The position numbers were made by a program, and so were the translations under genes. The notes below the pieces were generated by a model, which did no database searches, had not been told where the DNA came from, and saw only the letters and a list, made by a program, of their open reading frames with translations. A stretch of 64,000 nt of DNA from Oscillospiraceae bacterium. GTDB lineage: Bacteria > Bacillota > Clostridia > Oscillospirales > Oscillospiraceae. Shown piece after piece: positions 1 through 8,070 of the stretch. Position 1 is the stretch's first letter, and each line of letters opens with the position of its first letter. Location of the stretch: NCBI GenBank assembly GCA_017550645.1, contig JAFZOI010000036.1:186001-250000 (forward strand). The letters run 5' to 3'.

Positions 1-1
1 G

Positions 2-151
2 AGCGGCGACGTCGCCCTCACAATGACAGATCCCGACGCATACAAATACGAGGTCAAGACCACCTCCGGCGACGTGAGAACGCCCTACGGCAGCTCCTCC
101 GGCGTCCTCTGCGACGTCCATACCACCTCCGGCGACGTCGTCATCGGCTGA
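2..151 (+). CDS. C-terminal end of a DUF4097-like beta-repeat protein (5' end outside window)
   Basis: The reading frame is open from the window edge to a TGA at 149-151 and encodes 49 residues. It carries three copies of a Ser-Gly-Asp-Val motif (S-G-D-V, T-T-S-G-D-V and T-T-S-G-D-V) spaced about 20 residues apart. That periodicity is typical of DUF4097/adhesin-like proteins, which fold as a right-handed beta-helix and often sit next to sensor or membrane-stress genes. The function of this family is poorly known. The protein stops 38 bases before the next gene on the same strand, so the two may share a transcript. Only the tail is visible, so upstream domains such as an N-terminal membrane anchor cannot be judged. 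Confidence 0.7.
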   Translation, partial: SGDVALTMTDPDAYKYEVKTTSGDVRTPYGSSSGVLCDVHTTSGDVVIG

Positions 152-189
152 CAAACGCGGCGCCGCATACGCAGGAAGTGAGGTCGTAA

Positions 190-1044
190 ATGAGCGACTT
201 ACGTAAGTCCCGGCCGAACAGGCTGCTGTGGTATCTTATCCTCATCGTCATACTGTCCGCATTTTGCTACGTCACGCTGAACGTATGGCTGCTGCCGTAT
301 TCGATAGAGCACGCCGAAACGGGAAAAATGACCGCGGGCTATTTCCTCTATGCGGCGATAGGACTTCTCTTCTCGACGCCGACGCCTTTCTGGGCGGTCT
401 TCATCATTTCTCTGTTCATAGAAAAGACCGGTATCCGGCAGATGTTCCGGAACATTTTCCGCACGGAAAACAAGCTGAAGACCGTGCTCGTCACGGGCGG
501 GTTCTGTCTGCTCGCTTTCGTTTACGCGATACTGTTCGGAACGCCCAACGGCTCGCCCTGGTACATGTTCCCTCTCGGTTTTCTGATCATGATACCGTTT
601 GTCGGCATAGCCGAAGAGACCGGCTGGCGGGGGCTGCTGCAGCCTGAATTGGACAAGAGGATGCCCTTCCCCTTTTCTGTACTCGTTACCGCAGCGATCT
701 GGCTCGTCTGGCACTTTCCCGTGTTTATAGACCCGACGTCAAATCATTACGGAGACAGCGTCGTCGGATTCGCGATAACGATCTTTATCTGGGCGTTTGC
801 CCTGGCCGCGATATACAGATCGACAAAAAGCGTGATCGCCTGCGCGCTGTATCATACCTTTATCGACGCACTCGGCGCGGTCTACGACTGGAACGCCTTA
901 TTCGACGGCTTCCCGGGAAGTCCGGCGACAAACGTATATCGGGTCGTCTGGCTGGGCGCCGCGATCGTCTTATGGCTCACGGCGAAACGCAAAGAAACAG
1001 ACTCGGCGTCTGAGCCCCCGCCCCTTGAATGCGGGACGTCGTGA
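190..1044 (+). CDS. CPBP-family intramembrane metalloprotease (CAAX protease/bacteriocin-processing family)
   Basis: This 284-residue polytopic membrane protein has about seven to eight hydrophobic segments. The CPBP (Abi) motifs are present: a Glu-Glu pair in E-E-T-G-W-R-G near residue 142, a later H-F-P motif near residue 175, and a third histidine in Y-H-T-F near residue 220. These are the residues that coordinate the catalytic metal in the Rce1-like fold. Family members cleave prenylated proteins in eukaryotes; in bacteria they are linked to bacteriocin maturation, self-immunity or signalling, and the substrate here is unknown. The ATG at 190 follows a purine-rich GAAGTGAGG site. The gene ends just before a hairpin terminator that it shares with the convergent phosphoesterase gene. 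Confidence 0.88.
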   Translation: MSDLRKSRPNRLLWYLILIVILSAFCYVTLNVWLLPYSIEHAETGKMTAGYFLYAAIGLLFSTPTPFWAVFIISLFIEKTGIRQMFRNIFRTENKLKTVLVTGGFCLLAFVYAILFGTPNGSPWYMFPLGFLIMIPFVGIAEETGWRGLLQPELDKRMPFPFSVLVTAAIWLVWHFPVFIDPTSNHYGDSVVGFAITIFIWAFALAAIYRSTKSVIACALYHTFIDALGAVYDWNALFDGFPGSPATNVYRVVWLGAAIVLWLTAKRKETDSASEPPPLECGTS

Positions 1045-1085
1045 AATAAGAACAAAGCGAGATCGCCTGATAATATCGGGCAGCA

Positions 1086-1125
1086 AAAGACTCCGCTCCG
1101 TCATAAGACGGGGCGGAGTCTTTTT
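1086..1125. terminator. Bidirectional rho-independent terminator
   Basis: A 14-bp stem (1089-1102 with 1107-1120, one wobble pair) closes an ATAA loop. It is followed by T5 on the plus strand and preceded by an A-run, so it can serve both the CPBP gene and the convergent phosphoesterase gene. Confidence 0.85.
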
Positions 1126-1130
1126 CAGTT

Positions 1131-1589
1131 TTATCTCGTTCTTTCGAGCTCGCGGAGGACGCCGTCGTCGGCAGAGAAGACGGCGTAGGACCCGTCGCAG
1201 AGGGCCCCGGGATTTACGAGCGTCACCCCTCCCTGCGCGCCGCGGTAGGATAGGTGCGTATGGCCGAAAAACGCGGCGCGGCAGCACGCCTCCTCGGCGG
1301 CGAGCGCGAGGCGCAGCAGGCCGAGCTTTACGCCCTCGGCGTGGCCGTGGACGGCGAGTATCTCCACTCCCCCGACGTTGGTGCGCATGCGGTCGGGCGC
1401 GACGAGCGAAGTATCGCAGTTGCCGCGCACGCAGCGCACGTCGAGCCCCGGGAAGTCCTCAGCGGCCTCGAGCATATCCGGCACGCAGTCGCCGAGGAAG
1501 ATGACGACGTCGGGTTTTTCCCTGCGCACGGCGTTTTTTATGGCCGTAACGTGGCCGTGGGAATCGGAGAGGACCAATATTTTCGTCAT
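1131..1589 (-). CDS. YfcE/MJ0936-type metallophosphoesterase
   Basis: The 152-residue protein is a compact calcineurin-like phosphoesterase. The metal-binding blocks appear in order: S-D-S-H-G-H near residue 8, G-D-C-V near 33, G-N-C-D near 57, a histidine in V-H-G-H near 80, and G-H-T-H near 109. Length and motif spacing match the YfcE/YsnB family, which hydrolyses phosphodiesters in vitro; the natural substrate is unknown. It is soluble, with no signal peptide. In many Clostridia a homologue lies next to the RdgB/Ham1 pyrophosphatase and rph genes, but here it is alone. It is divergent from the small-gene trio, with 70 bases between the two starts. Confidence 0.9.
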   Translation of the reverse strand: MTKILVLSDSHGHVTAIKNAVRREKPDVVIFLGDCVPDMLEAAEDFPGLDVRCVRGNCDTSLVAPDRMRTNVGGVEILAVHGHAEGVKLGLLRLALAAEEACCRAAFFGHTHLSYRGAQGGVTLVNPGALCDGSYAVFSADDGVLRELERTR

Positions 1590-1616
1590 ATGTGCTCACC
1601 TCGCATACGGGATGAA

Positions 1617-1640
1617 TATAATAGTGCAGACGCTGTCTGC
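1617..1640 (+). promoter_or_regulatory. Probable -10 box and start-site palindrome of the small-gene trio
   Basis: A consensus TATAAT lies at 1617-1622, 38 bases before the ATG at 1660. No good -35 box is visible. The expected start point falls on a perfect 6-bp inverted repeat (1626-1631 with 1635-1640, GCT loop), which could be an operator or a short 5' hairpin. Confidence 0.4.
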
Positions 1641-1659
1641 GTCCACGGAGGTATATATT

Positions 1660-1923
1660 ATGTCAACCGATTTGTCGAATCTGCTCAACGCGCTGATGGC
1701 GGCGGGCGGCCGCGAAGCCATAGCTGGAAAAGAGGCCGGGCTCAAAAAGCTCGCCGAGAGCGACGCCGGGATGAAGGTCGGGCAGGCACTCGGCGGCGAC
1801 GAGGATTTCAAGCGCGCCGTCGAGCGCGGCGATACGGAGGCCGTCAGAAAGCGCCTCACGGCGCTGATGAAGACGAAGGAAGGTGCGCAGCTCGCGCAGA
1901 GCCTCTCCGAGCTCATGAAATAG
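1660..1923 (+). CDS. Small hypothetical protein, first of a three-gene set
   Basis: This 87-residue acidic-basic protein is predicted to be almost entirely helical. It shows no signal peptide, membrane segment or catalytic motif. The ATG at 1660 was chosen because GGAGGT lies at 1647-1652, seven bases upstream; the frame is open further upstream, but those codons lie in the opposite-strand gene and the promoter. Twenty bases separate it from the next gene, whose N-terminal half has a similar helical, Leu/Ala/Lys-rich composition, so the two may be distant paralogues or interacting partners. I do not recognise a named family. Confidence is high that it is expressed and low for any function. 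Confidence 0.7.
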   Translation: MSTDLSNLLNALMAAGGREAIAGKEAGLKKLAESDAGMKVGQALGGDEDFKRAVERGDTEAVRKRLTALMKTKEGAQLAQSLSELMK

Positions 1924-1942
1924 GCTGAAAGGACGGGCCGAA

Positions 1943-2272
1943 ATGGACGATCTCGAGGGAAAAATAAATGCGCTCCTCGGCTCCCCGGAGAGCATGGAGC
2001 GAATAATGCAGCTGGCAAAGAGCCTCTCGGGAGAGCAGGGCGGCGCGGAGACCGGGAAGGCCGCCCCCGACCCGCGCCTTATGGGGCTCATCACGAAGGC
2101 GGCGGGAGAATTCTCCGCTCCGGGCGAGACGGAGCGCCTCGCGGAGGCTCTGCGTCCTTTCCTCTCGCCCGAGAGGGCGGAGCGGCTCGAGCGCGCTGCC
2201 AAGATAGCGAGGATAGCCCGCGTCGCGAGGAGCGTCATACCGGAGCTCGGAGGAGGCGGCGGGCTTGTATAA
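1943..2272 (+). CDS. Small hypothetical helical protein, second of a three-gene set
   Basis: The protein has 109 residues. It begins with a short helical block (L-E-G-K-I-N-A-L-L near residue 4, then P-E-S-M-E-R-I-M), followed by a Glu/Ala-rich charged middle and a glycine-rich tail (I-P-E-L-G-G-G-G-G). No enzyme motif is visible. An AAAGGAC site precedes the ATG at 1943. The stop codon overlaps the start of the third gene by eight bases, and the string encoding the Gly-rich tail also supplies a GGAGGAGG ribosome site for that gene, so translation of the two is probably coupled. The family is not recognised. Confidence 0.72.
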   Translation: MDDLEGKINALLGSPESMERIMQLAKSLSGEQGGAETGKAAPDPRLMGLITKAAGEFSAPGETERLAEALRPFLSPERAERLERAAKIARIARVARSVIPELGGGGGLV

Positions 2273-2552
2273 CCGCTATTCGGGAAACACGGGCAGATAC
2301 GTCCGCGTCGAGGAGCCGGAAGAAGCTCCGCGCCGTCCCCCGGAGCCCCCGCGCCGGCCCGTGCAAACGCAGGGAGCCGCGAAGCCATCAGGCCTCCCGG
2401 CTCCCGTCAACGATCTCCTTTCCGGCCTGCTCGGAAGGCTGGAGACGGCGGATATTCTGCTTATCGCGATCCTTCTTCTCCTCTATCTGGAGAAAAAGGA
2501 CGAGGATCTTCTCATTACTCTCGCGGCGCTCGTCGTCTTCTCACTCGGCTGA
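2265..2552 (+). CDS. Small membrane-associated hypothetical protein, third of a three-gene set
   Basis: Of the 95 residues, the first 45 are polar, Tyr/Gly- then Pro/Arg-rich, and probably disordered. The last 45 form a Leu/Ile-rich hydrophobic hairpin (I-L-L-I-A-I-L-L-L-L-Y-L, then D-E-D-L-L-I-T-L-A-A-L-V-V-F-S). A TTG start at 2265 is chosen because it follows GGAGGAGG, itself inside the previous gene's end. The protein probably sits at the membrane through its C-terminus. The last 12 bases overlap the end of the convergent minus-strand gene. The conserved order helical/helical/membrane hints at a small complex, but no function can be given. Confidence 0.68.
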   Translation: MYNRYSGNTGRYVRVEEPEEAPRRPPEPPRRPVQTQGAAKPSGLPAPVNDLLSGLLGRLETADILLIAILLLLYLEKKDEDLLITLAALVVFSLG

Positions 2553-3281
2553 CGGCAGCTCGAAAACGTCTTCGGACGGCGCGGAGAGGACCGGTTCAGA
2601 GGCCTCCATGACGTATACGAGCTTTCCTTCCCCGTCGCGCCTCTCGGCGTGAACGAGCAGCCCCGTCGCCACCGAAACGACGTACTGCGTTTCATATCCC
2701 CCGCTGAGCGCAGTCACGAAGATGCAGCGCTCGCCGCCGTATTCGTCGTAGCGGGCGTCGGTTATGTCCCGCGTCGGAAGGTCGAGCACGTCCTCGTACG
2801 TCACGAGCATATTGAACGCGTCGGCGGAGCGGATAAGGCTCTCGCCGGGATCGCGCGGAGCCTCGAAGACGTCTTCCGTGTCATACCAGATATAGACCTT
2901 GTTCTCCGTCACGAGGACGTTTTTTGTCTCAACGCCCGAGACGGTCAGCCTGACCGAACCGGAACGCACCCATGCCTCGGCCGAGTATAAGGCGCTGCCG
3001 CTGTCCCAGAAAGACTCGACGCCGAGCCGCCGGGAATAGGCCTCGGGGCGCTCGAGCGTCCTCACGACGGCCTGCACGGTCTCACGGGTCACTTCGACGA
3101 GCCCGGTCTTCTCTTCGGGCGCGGTCTGATCCGGCGATACGGCGGCGGCAGGAGGCTCGTCGGGCAGGACGATATCCGTCGGCTTGTTTGAGTCGCCGAA
3201 GATCAGTATCGCGGCTATAGCCAGCGCCGTGATCCCCACCGTTACCGCCACGGCGAGCAGCGTCGACCGGCGGCCGCTCAT
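2541..3281 (-). CDS. Membrane-anchored extracytoplasmic protein, LolA-like beta-sandwich suspected
   Basis: The protein has 246 residues. Residues 5-29 form one membrane segment, followed by a Pro/Ala/Glu linker (30-60) and an extracellular domain rich in alternating hydrophobic residues. The domain contains K-V-Y-I-W-Y-D near residue 128 and ends with V-V-S-V-A-T-G-L-L-V-H-A-E. That layout is reminiscent of LolA/LppX-type outer-surface domains seen in Clostridia next to wall-polymer genes. The similarity is inferred from pattern, not measured. Its ATG overlaps the stop of the TagO/epimerase fusion gene in an ATGA arrangement, so it is translationally coupled to a wall teichoic acid-type enzyme. 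It may act at the envelope. Confidence 0.7.
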   Translation of the reverse strand: MSGRRSTLLAVAVTVGITALAIAAILIFGDSNKPTDIVLPDEPPAAAVSPDQTAPEEKTGLVEVTRETVQAVVRTLERPEAYSRRLGVESFWDSGSALYSAEAWVRSGSVRLTVSGVETKNVLVTENKVYIWYDTEDVFEAPRDPGESLIRSADAFNMLVTYEDVLDLPTRDITDARYDEYGGERCIFVTALSGGYETQYVVSVATGLLVHAERRDGEGKLVYVMEASEPVLSAPSEDVFELPSAE

Positions 3282-5593
3282 TTAGTCTGCGGAGCGAACG
3301 CCTCGGGCGCTTTGCCCGATCCTCCGTAGACATAGAGCAGGGCGTCCGCTATCCTCTCGCAGGCCTTGCCGTCCCCGTACGGGTTGACGGCGCGGGCCAT
3401 GCGGGCATATTTCTTTTCATCCGTCAGCAGGGAGCGCATGGCCTCATACACGCCCTTTTCGGTCACACCGGCGAGCTCCACCGTCCCGGCCTGAACGGCC
3501 TCGGGGCGCTCCGTCTCGCGTCTGGCGACGATAACGGGCTTGCCGAGCGCCGGCGCCTCCTCCTGAAGGCCGCCGGAATCTGTCAGCACGAAACAGCTCT
3601 TATTCATGAGTCTGTGCATCTCGCGCGCATCGAGAGGCTCTATGAGCTTTATGCGCTCCGCCCCGCCGAGAAACAGCTCGGCGGTATTGCGCACAGTCGG
3701 CGCGGGATGGACGGGATAGACGATCACGACGTCTTCAAATTCCTCCGCGATGCGGCGCACCGCCGTGAAGATGGCCTCCATCGGCTCGCCGTAGTTCTCG
3801 CGGCGATGGCAGGTCATGGCTATGACGCGGCGGCCTTCGAAATCTATGGACCGGAGCGTCTCATCGGAGAACTCCCCGTCGCCGACTGTATACTTCATGG
3901 CGTCGATGACGGTGTTCCCCGTTATGAACACGTTTTTGGTCACGCCCTCGCGGCGGAGATTATCGGCGTTCAGCGCCGTCGGAGCGAAGTGGCAGCTTGC
4001 CAGCCGACCGACGAGCTCGCGGTTCATCTCCTCGGGATATGGCGAATAGCGGTCCCACGTGCGCAGGCCGGCCTCGACGTGGCCGACGGGGATCTTTTTA
4101 TAAAACGCCGCGAGCGAGGCGGCAAACGCCGTCGTCGGGTCACCGTGGACGAGCACCACGTCGGGCTTCGCCTCCTCGAGCACGCCCTGCATGGATTCGA
4201 GCACGCGCGTCGTGACGTCGGTCAGGGTCTGATCCTGCGTCATGATGTTGAGGTCGTAGTCGGGCTTGACGCCGAAGACCTCGAGCATGGAATCGAGCAG
4301 CTCCCTGTGCTGCGCGGTCACGCAGCAGAGGCTCTCTATCTCGGGGCGGCGCGCAAGTTCAAGGACAAGCGGGGCCATCTTGACGGCCTCAGGCCTCGTC
4401 CCGAATACGGAGAGCACGCGGAGCTTGTTCTCCGCCGTCTTCGGCTCGGGAACGGGCTCTTTCTTCTCGAGAGCTTTCTCCTTGAGCTGTCTGGCATGGT
4501 GCGTCGAGCGCATGATGAAGACGCCTACCGCCGCCGCCACGACGAAGGCGAGCACGAAGAGCACGGCCTTGACGGCTCCGCTCGTCGTCAGCACGACGGC
4601 GGCGAGGCCGAGCACGATGGAAACGCAGTACAGTATCGCCACGGCCTGCTTCTGCGTGAGCCCCATGTCAATGAGACGGTGGTGCAGGTGCCCCCTGTCG
4701 GGCTTCATGGGGTTTTGCCCCTTGAGGATGCGGCGCAGGAACGCGAATACCGTATCGAATATGGGCAGCGCGAGGACTATGAACGGAACGGCGAAGCTTA
4801 TAAGGGCGTAGACCTTGAACATGCCCATGATCGACACCGTCGCGAGCACGTAGCCGAGCAGCAGCGCCCCGGTATCGCCGGCAAATATCTTCGCGGGATT
4901 GAAGTTATACGGGATGAAGCCAAGGCAGGCGCCGACGAGCGCGGCGAGGATGACGGCAACGTTGCTCTCGCTGACGAGCAGAGCGATGACGAGCATCGTC
5001 ACCGAGGCTATCGCCGAGACGCCGACGGACAGGCCGTCGAGCCCGTCGATGAGGTTGACGGAGTTGGTGATGGCAACGATCCAGATGATCGTTATGGGAA
5101 TGGACAGCCAGCCGAGCTGCAGGAAAAGATGCTCGGAAAACAGGTTCGGATTGGACAGCACGTCTATCACGATCCCGTGGAGGATCGCGACGACGGCGGC
5201 GGCTATCTGGACAAGCAGCTTTACCCAATACTTGACGGATATGATGTCGTCTATGACGCCTATTATGACGATGAGCACGCTGCCGAGCAGGATGCCCTGC
5301 ACGGGCTTGGTGATGTCGGCAAAGAGCAGCACCGCCAGAATGAAGCCGATGAACATCGCCAGTCCGCCGAGCCTCGGGATGGGATGGTCGTGCATGCGCC
5401 GGCCGTCCTTCGGCACGTCCATCGCGCCGACGCGTTGGGCAAAGCTCTTGACCACCGGCGTCGCGGCGAAGCTCATGACAAAGGCGGCGGCGATGGAGAT
5501 GACCACCATCAGGAGCGTGCTGAGATTGACCGGCGTCCTGACGGAGACCCTTATTATACTCGCCGCGGTATTGGTCCAGAACAAGTCAAACAC
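3278..5593 (-). CDS. Fusion of a TagO/WecA-type UDP-GlcNAc:undecaprenyl-phosphate GlcNAc-1-phosphotransferase and a non-hydrolysing UDP-GlcNAc 2-epimerase
   Basis: The 771-residue protein joins two enzymes normally encoded separately. Residues 1-365 are a polytopic PNPT-family transferase: D-G-R-R-M-H at the first cytoplasmic loop, N-L-I-D-G-L-D-G-L, A-G-D-T-G-A, and the substrate loop H-L-H-H-R-L are all present. A charged linker (about 366-389) leads to a complete epimerase (390-770). It carries G-T-R-P-E-A, H-G-D-P-T-T, V-E-A-G-L-R-T, P-E-E-M-N-R, C-H-R-R-E-N and D-S-G-G-L-Q-E-E, so the catalytic Asp, two Glu and His are kept. The first half would start a lipid-linked wall polymer with GlcNAc-1-P. 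The second would make UDP-ManNAc for the next sugar. The GTG at 5593 has an AAAGG site and lies one base past trpS. Confidence 0.92.
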   Translation of the reverse strand: MFDLFWTNTAASIIRVSVRTPVNLSTLLMVVISIAAAFVMSFAATPVVKSFAQRVGAMDVPKDGRRMHDHPIPRLGGLAMFIGFILAVLLFADITKPVQGILLGSVLIVIIGVIDDIISVKYWVKLLVQIAAAVVAILHGIVIDVLSNPNLFSEHLFLQLGWLSIPITIIWIVAITNSVNLIDGLDGLSVGVSAIASVTMLVIALLVSESNVAVILAALVGACLGFIPYNFNPAKIFAGDTGALLLGYVLATVSIMGMFKVYALISFAVPFIVLALPIFDTVFAFLRRILKGQNPMKPDRGHLHHRLIDMGLTQKQAVAILYCVSIVLGLAAVVLTTSGAVKAVLFVLAFVVAAAVGVFIMRSTHHARQLKEKALEKKEPVPEPKTAENKLRVLSVFGTRPEAVKMAPLVLELARRPEIESLCCVTAQHRELLDSMLEVFGVKPDYDLNIMTQDQTLTDVTTRVLESMQGVLEEAKPDVVLVHGDPTTAFAASLAAFYKKIPVGHVEAGLRTWDRYSPYPEEMNRELVGRLASCHFAPTALNADNLRREGVTKNVFITGNTVIDAMKYTVGDGEFSDETLRSIDFEGRRVIAMTCHRRENYGEPMEAIFTAVRRIAEEFEDVVIVYPVHPAPTVRNTAELFLGGAERIKLIEPLDAREMHRLMNKSCFVLTDSGGLQEEAPALGKPVIVARRETERPEAVQAGTVELAGVTEKGVYEAMRSLLTDEKKYARMARAVNPYGDGKACERIADALLYVYGGSGKAPEAFAPQTK

Positions 5594-5594
5594 G

Positions 5595-6596
5595 CTACCT
5601 TTCGATGAAGCCTACTTTCTTATAGACCTTGCGGATAGTCCTCGCCGCGACGGCGGAGGCCTTTTCCGCGCCTTCTCTGTATACGCTCTGCAGATAGGCC
5701 TTGTCCGCCAGCAGGCGCTCGGACTCCTCCCTTATCGGGCGGAGCATCTCAACGACGGCCTCGCCGACGGCGAGCTTGAAGCCGCCGTAGCCCTGACCGG
5801 CAAATTCCCGCTCTATCGTCTCGAAGCTCTTCCCCGTCGCGGAGGAATATATCTGCATGAGATTGGATACGCCGGGCTTGTTCTCCGGGTCGAAGCGCAC
5901 CTCGGAGCCGCTGTCGGTTATGGCGCGCTTGAACATGCGCATGATGTCCTCGGGCCTGTCCATGAGGCAGACGCGGCCCGTGTCCTCGTTTTCGGACTTG
6001 GACATCTTGGCGGTCGGATTCGTAAGGCTCATGACGCGCGCGCCGACCTTCGGGATATAGGGCTCGGGGACCTTGAATACGTCGCCGTATACGCCGTTGA
6101 AGCGGTTGGCTATGTCGCGGCATATCTCGACGTGCTGCTTCTGATCCTCGCCGACGGGGACGTAGTCCGCCTGATACAGCAGGATGTCCGCCGCCATGAG
6201 GGCGGGGTAGGTAAAGAGGCCGCCGTTGATGTTGTCGGCGTTCTTGGCGCTCTTGTCCTTAAATTGCGTCATGCGCGAGAGCTCGCCGAACATCGTGTAG
6301 CAGTTGAGCACCCAGCCGAGCTCCGCGTGCTCCGGCACGTGGCTCTGGATGAATATCGTGTTCTTCTTCGGGTCGAGGCCGCAGGCTATATACTGCGCTA
6401 TCTGCGCGAGCGTCCATCTGCGCAGGTCGGCGGGATTCTGGCGGACGGTTATCGCGTGCAGGTCCGCCATGAAGTAAAAGCAGTCGTATTTATCGGCTCT
6501 TTCGGCCCAGTTTTTTATGGCTCCGAGGTATGAGCCGAGCGTCAGATCTCCCGAGGGCTTGATGCCCGAGAGCATTACTTTTTTCTTTTCTTCCAT
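5595..6596 (-). CDS. trpS: Tryptophanyl-tRNA synthetase
   Basis: TrpRS charges tRNA-Trp with tryptophan using ATP in the cytoplasm. The 333-residue length is usual for the bacterial enzyme. The N-terminal G-I-K-P-S-G-D-L-T-L-G-S-Y-L-G block contains the TrpRS form of the HIGH signature. Further motifs are D-L-H-A-I-T near residue 46, G-E-D-Q-K-Q-H-V-E near 153, and the K-M-S-K-S loop (A-K-M-S-K-S-E-N). The ATG overlaps the stop of the upstream aminotransferase gene by one base (TGATG), and the TagO-epimerase gene begins one base after its stop. It is therefore the second gene of a four-gene minus-strand operon. No T-box leader is visible ahead of the operon. Confidence 0.97.
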   Translation of the reverse strand: MEEKKKVMLSGIKPSGDLTLGSYLGAIKNWAERADKYDCFYFMADLHAITVRQNPADLRRWTLAQIAQYIACGLDPKKNTIFIQSHVPEHAELGWVLNCYTMFGELSRMTQFKDKSAKNADNINGGLFTYPALMAADILLYQADYVPVGEDQKQHVEICRDIANRFNGVYGDVFKVPEPYIPKVGARVMSLTNPTAKMSKSENEDTGRVCLMDRPEDIMRMFKRAITDSGSEVRFDPENKPGVSNLMQIYSSATGKSFETIEREFAGQGYGGFKLAVGEAVVEMLRPIREESERLLADKAYLQSVYREGAEKASAVAARTIRKVYKKVGFIER

Positions 6597-7801
6597 CAGA
6601 CGGTCTCCTTCTTCTGCAGCCCGTATCTCGCCGCGAGCCTTTCAAAGGCGGGCAGACTGCGCTTTATCATGTCGGGCGACACGCAATAGGCTATGCGCAC
6701 GTATCCGGGCCAAGCGAAAGACGAGCCGGGAACGAAGAGGATGAGCTCCTCCTTGGCCTTGGCCACGAAGCTCTTTTCGTCGGGCTCCGGCGATTTGACC
6801 CACATATAAAACGCGCCGTCGGGTCTTACGCACTCGAAGCCGAGCTTGCTGAGCTCGGTATAGAGCAGAGTGCGGTTGCGGGCGTAGGCCCCGATGTCGG
6901 TCGATTCCTTCAGGCAGCGCATGACGACCCTCTGCATGAGCGAGGGGGCGTTGACGAAGCCGAGCACGCGGTTGGATATGCTCGCGCCGGTGCTGACCTC
7001 CTCGAAGTCGTCTATCTCGGACGGAATGGCGAGATAGCCGATGCGCTCGCCGGGCAGGGACAGCGACTTGGACCACGAATAGGCGACTATGGTGTTTCTG
7101 TATATCTTCGTGAGCCAGGGGACCTTTTTCCCGTCGTAGGCGAGCTCCCTGTAGGGCTCGTCGGACAGGACGTAGATCGGGTGGCCTATCTCGGCGCTCC
7201 GGCGCTCGAGGGCGGCCGCGAGACCGGCGAGGGCCTGCTCGGTATAGATGACGCCGGTGGGGTTGTTGGGGTTATTGATGATGACGGCTCTCGTGCGCTC
7301 CGTGACGGCGGCTGCGAGCGCCTCCGGGTCGATCTGGAAGGTCTCCGGATCGGTCGGGACTATCTTCAAAACGCCGCAGAAGTTGCGCACGTAATTGCCG
7401 TACTCGACGAAGAACGGGCTGAAGGCTATGACCTCGTCGCCGGGATCGAGCAGCGTCTTGAACATGACGTTGAGCCCGCCCGCCGCGCCGACGGTCATGA
7501 TGATGTTGTCCGTGCCGAAGCTCGTTCCGAAGCGCGAATTCAGATCGTCGGCTACGGCCTTCCTCACGTCGGCATAGCCGGTATTGGACATATATCCGTG
7601 GACGAACATGCTGTCTTCGGTGTCCAGCACGTCGATTATCGCTTTTTTGACGGCCTCGGGCGGCGCGAAGTTGGGGTTGCCGAGGGAAAAATCATAAACG
7701 TTCTCGCGGCCGTATTTGAGGGCGAGGTTGTTCCCCTCCTCGAACATGGCGCGGATGGCGCTGTTGTCTGCTGCGAGCCTTTTGAGTTCTGCGGAAACCA
7801 T
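6596..7801 (-). CDS. PLP-dependent class I/II aminotransferase (aspartate-aminotransferase-like)
   Basis: The 401-residue fold-type I aminotransferase has N-N-P-N-N-P-T-G near residue 178 (substrate and PLP contacts), D-E-P-Y-R near 215, and the Schiff-base lysine in Y-S-W-S-K-S-L near 245. A conserved Arg lies in the C-terminal V-R-I-A-Y-C block. N-terminal S-L-G-N-P-N-F binds the substrate carboxylate. Such enzymes in Clostridia are usually annotated as aspartate or broad-range aminotransferases; the exact donor cannot be read from the sequence. It heads the operon aminotransferase-trpS-tagO/epimerase-lolA-like, behind a good promoter at 7865-7893. The his operon in this window lacks hisC, but nothing specific assigns that role to this gene. 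Confidence 0.92.
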   Translation of the reverse strand: MVSAELKRLAADNSAIRAMFEEGNNLALKYGRENVYDFSLGNPNFAPPEAVKKAIIDVLDTEDSMFVHGYMSNTGYADVRKAVADDLNSRFGTSFGTDNIIMTVGAAGGLNVMFKTLLDPGDEVIAFSPFFVEYGNYVRNFCGVLKIVPTDPETFQIDPEALAAAVTERTRAVIINNPNNPTGVIYTEQALAGLAAALERRSAEIGHPIYVLSDEPYRELAYDGKKVPWLTKIYRNTIVAYSWSKSLSLPGERIGYLAIPSEIDDFEEVSTGASISNRVLGFVNAPSLMQRVVMRCLKESTDIGAYARNRTLLYTELSKLGFECVRPDGAFYMWVKSPEPDEKSFVAKAKEELILFVPGSSFAWPGYVRIAYCVSPDMIKRSLPAFERLAARYGLQKKETV

Positions 7802-7864
7802 TTCCCATATCTCCTTCTGTACGAGGCGCGGCGCGTTTCGCCGGTCTCGTAAACTAATCGATAT

Positions 7865-7893
7865 ATTTTAGCACAGGCCGACCCGATTGGCAA
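7865..7893 (-). promoter_or_regulatory. Sigma-A promoter of the aminotransferase-trpS operon
   Basis: On the minus strand a TTGCCA -35 box (7893-7888) and a TAAAAT -10 box (7870-7865) are separated by 17 bases. The start codon is about 64 bases downstream, preceded by GAAGGAG. Confidence 0.7.
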
Positions 7894-7993
7894 GATGATA
7901 AACGCCTTTCCGGGCCGTTTCTTTGCTGATTTAAACGAAAAAATCGCGCTTTTTTCGTCGGACGCGCTCCCCGCGGTGCCGGGCGGCCACGGA

Positions 7994-8021
7994 TTGACAA
8001 TCCGGCGAGGATTGATATACT
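7994..8021 (+). promoter_or_regulatory. Sigma-A promoter of gltX
   Basis: A perfect TTGACA (7994-7999) and TATACT (8016-8021) are 16 bases apart. The predicted transcript starts near 8028, which excludes the in-frame TTG at 8026 and supports the ATG at 8071. Confidence 0.8.
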
Positions 8022-8070
8022 ATACTTGAAAGAAACTCCGCCCCGCGCGGGCGGATACCCGGAGGCCGTC

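Noticed and set aside
8026-8070. Extended N-terminus of GltX from a TTG at 8026
   Set aside because: The promoter at 7994-8021 predicts a transcript start near 8028, and GGAGG lies before the ATG at 8071.
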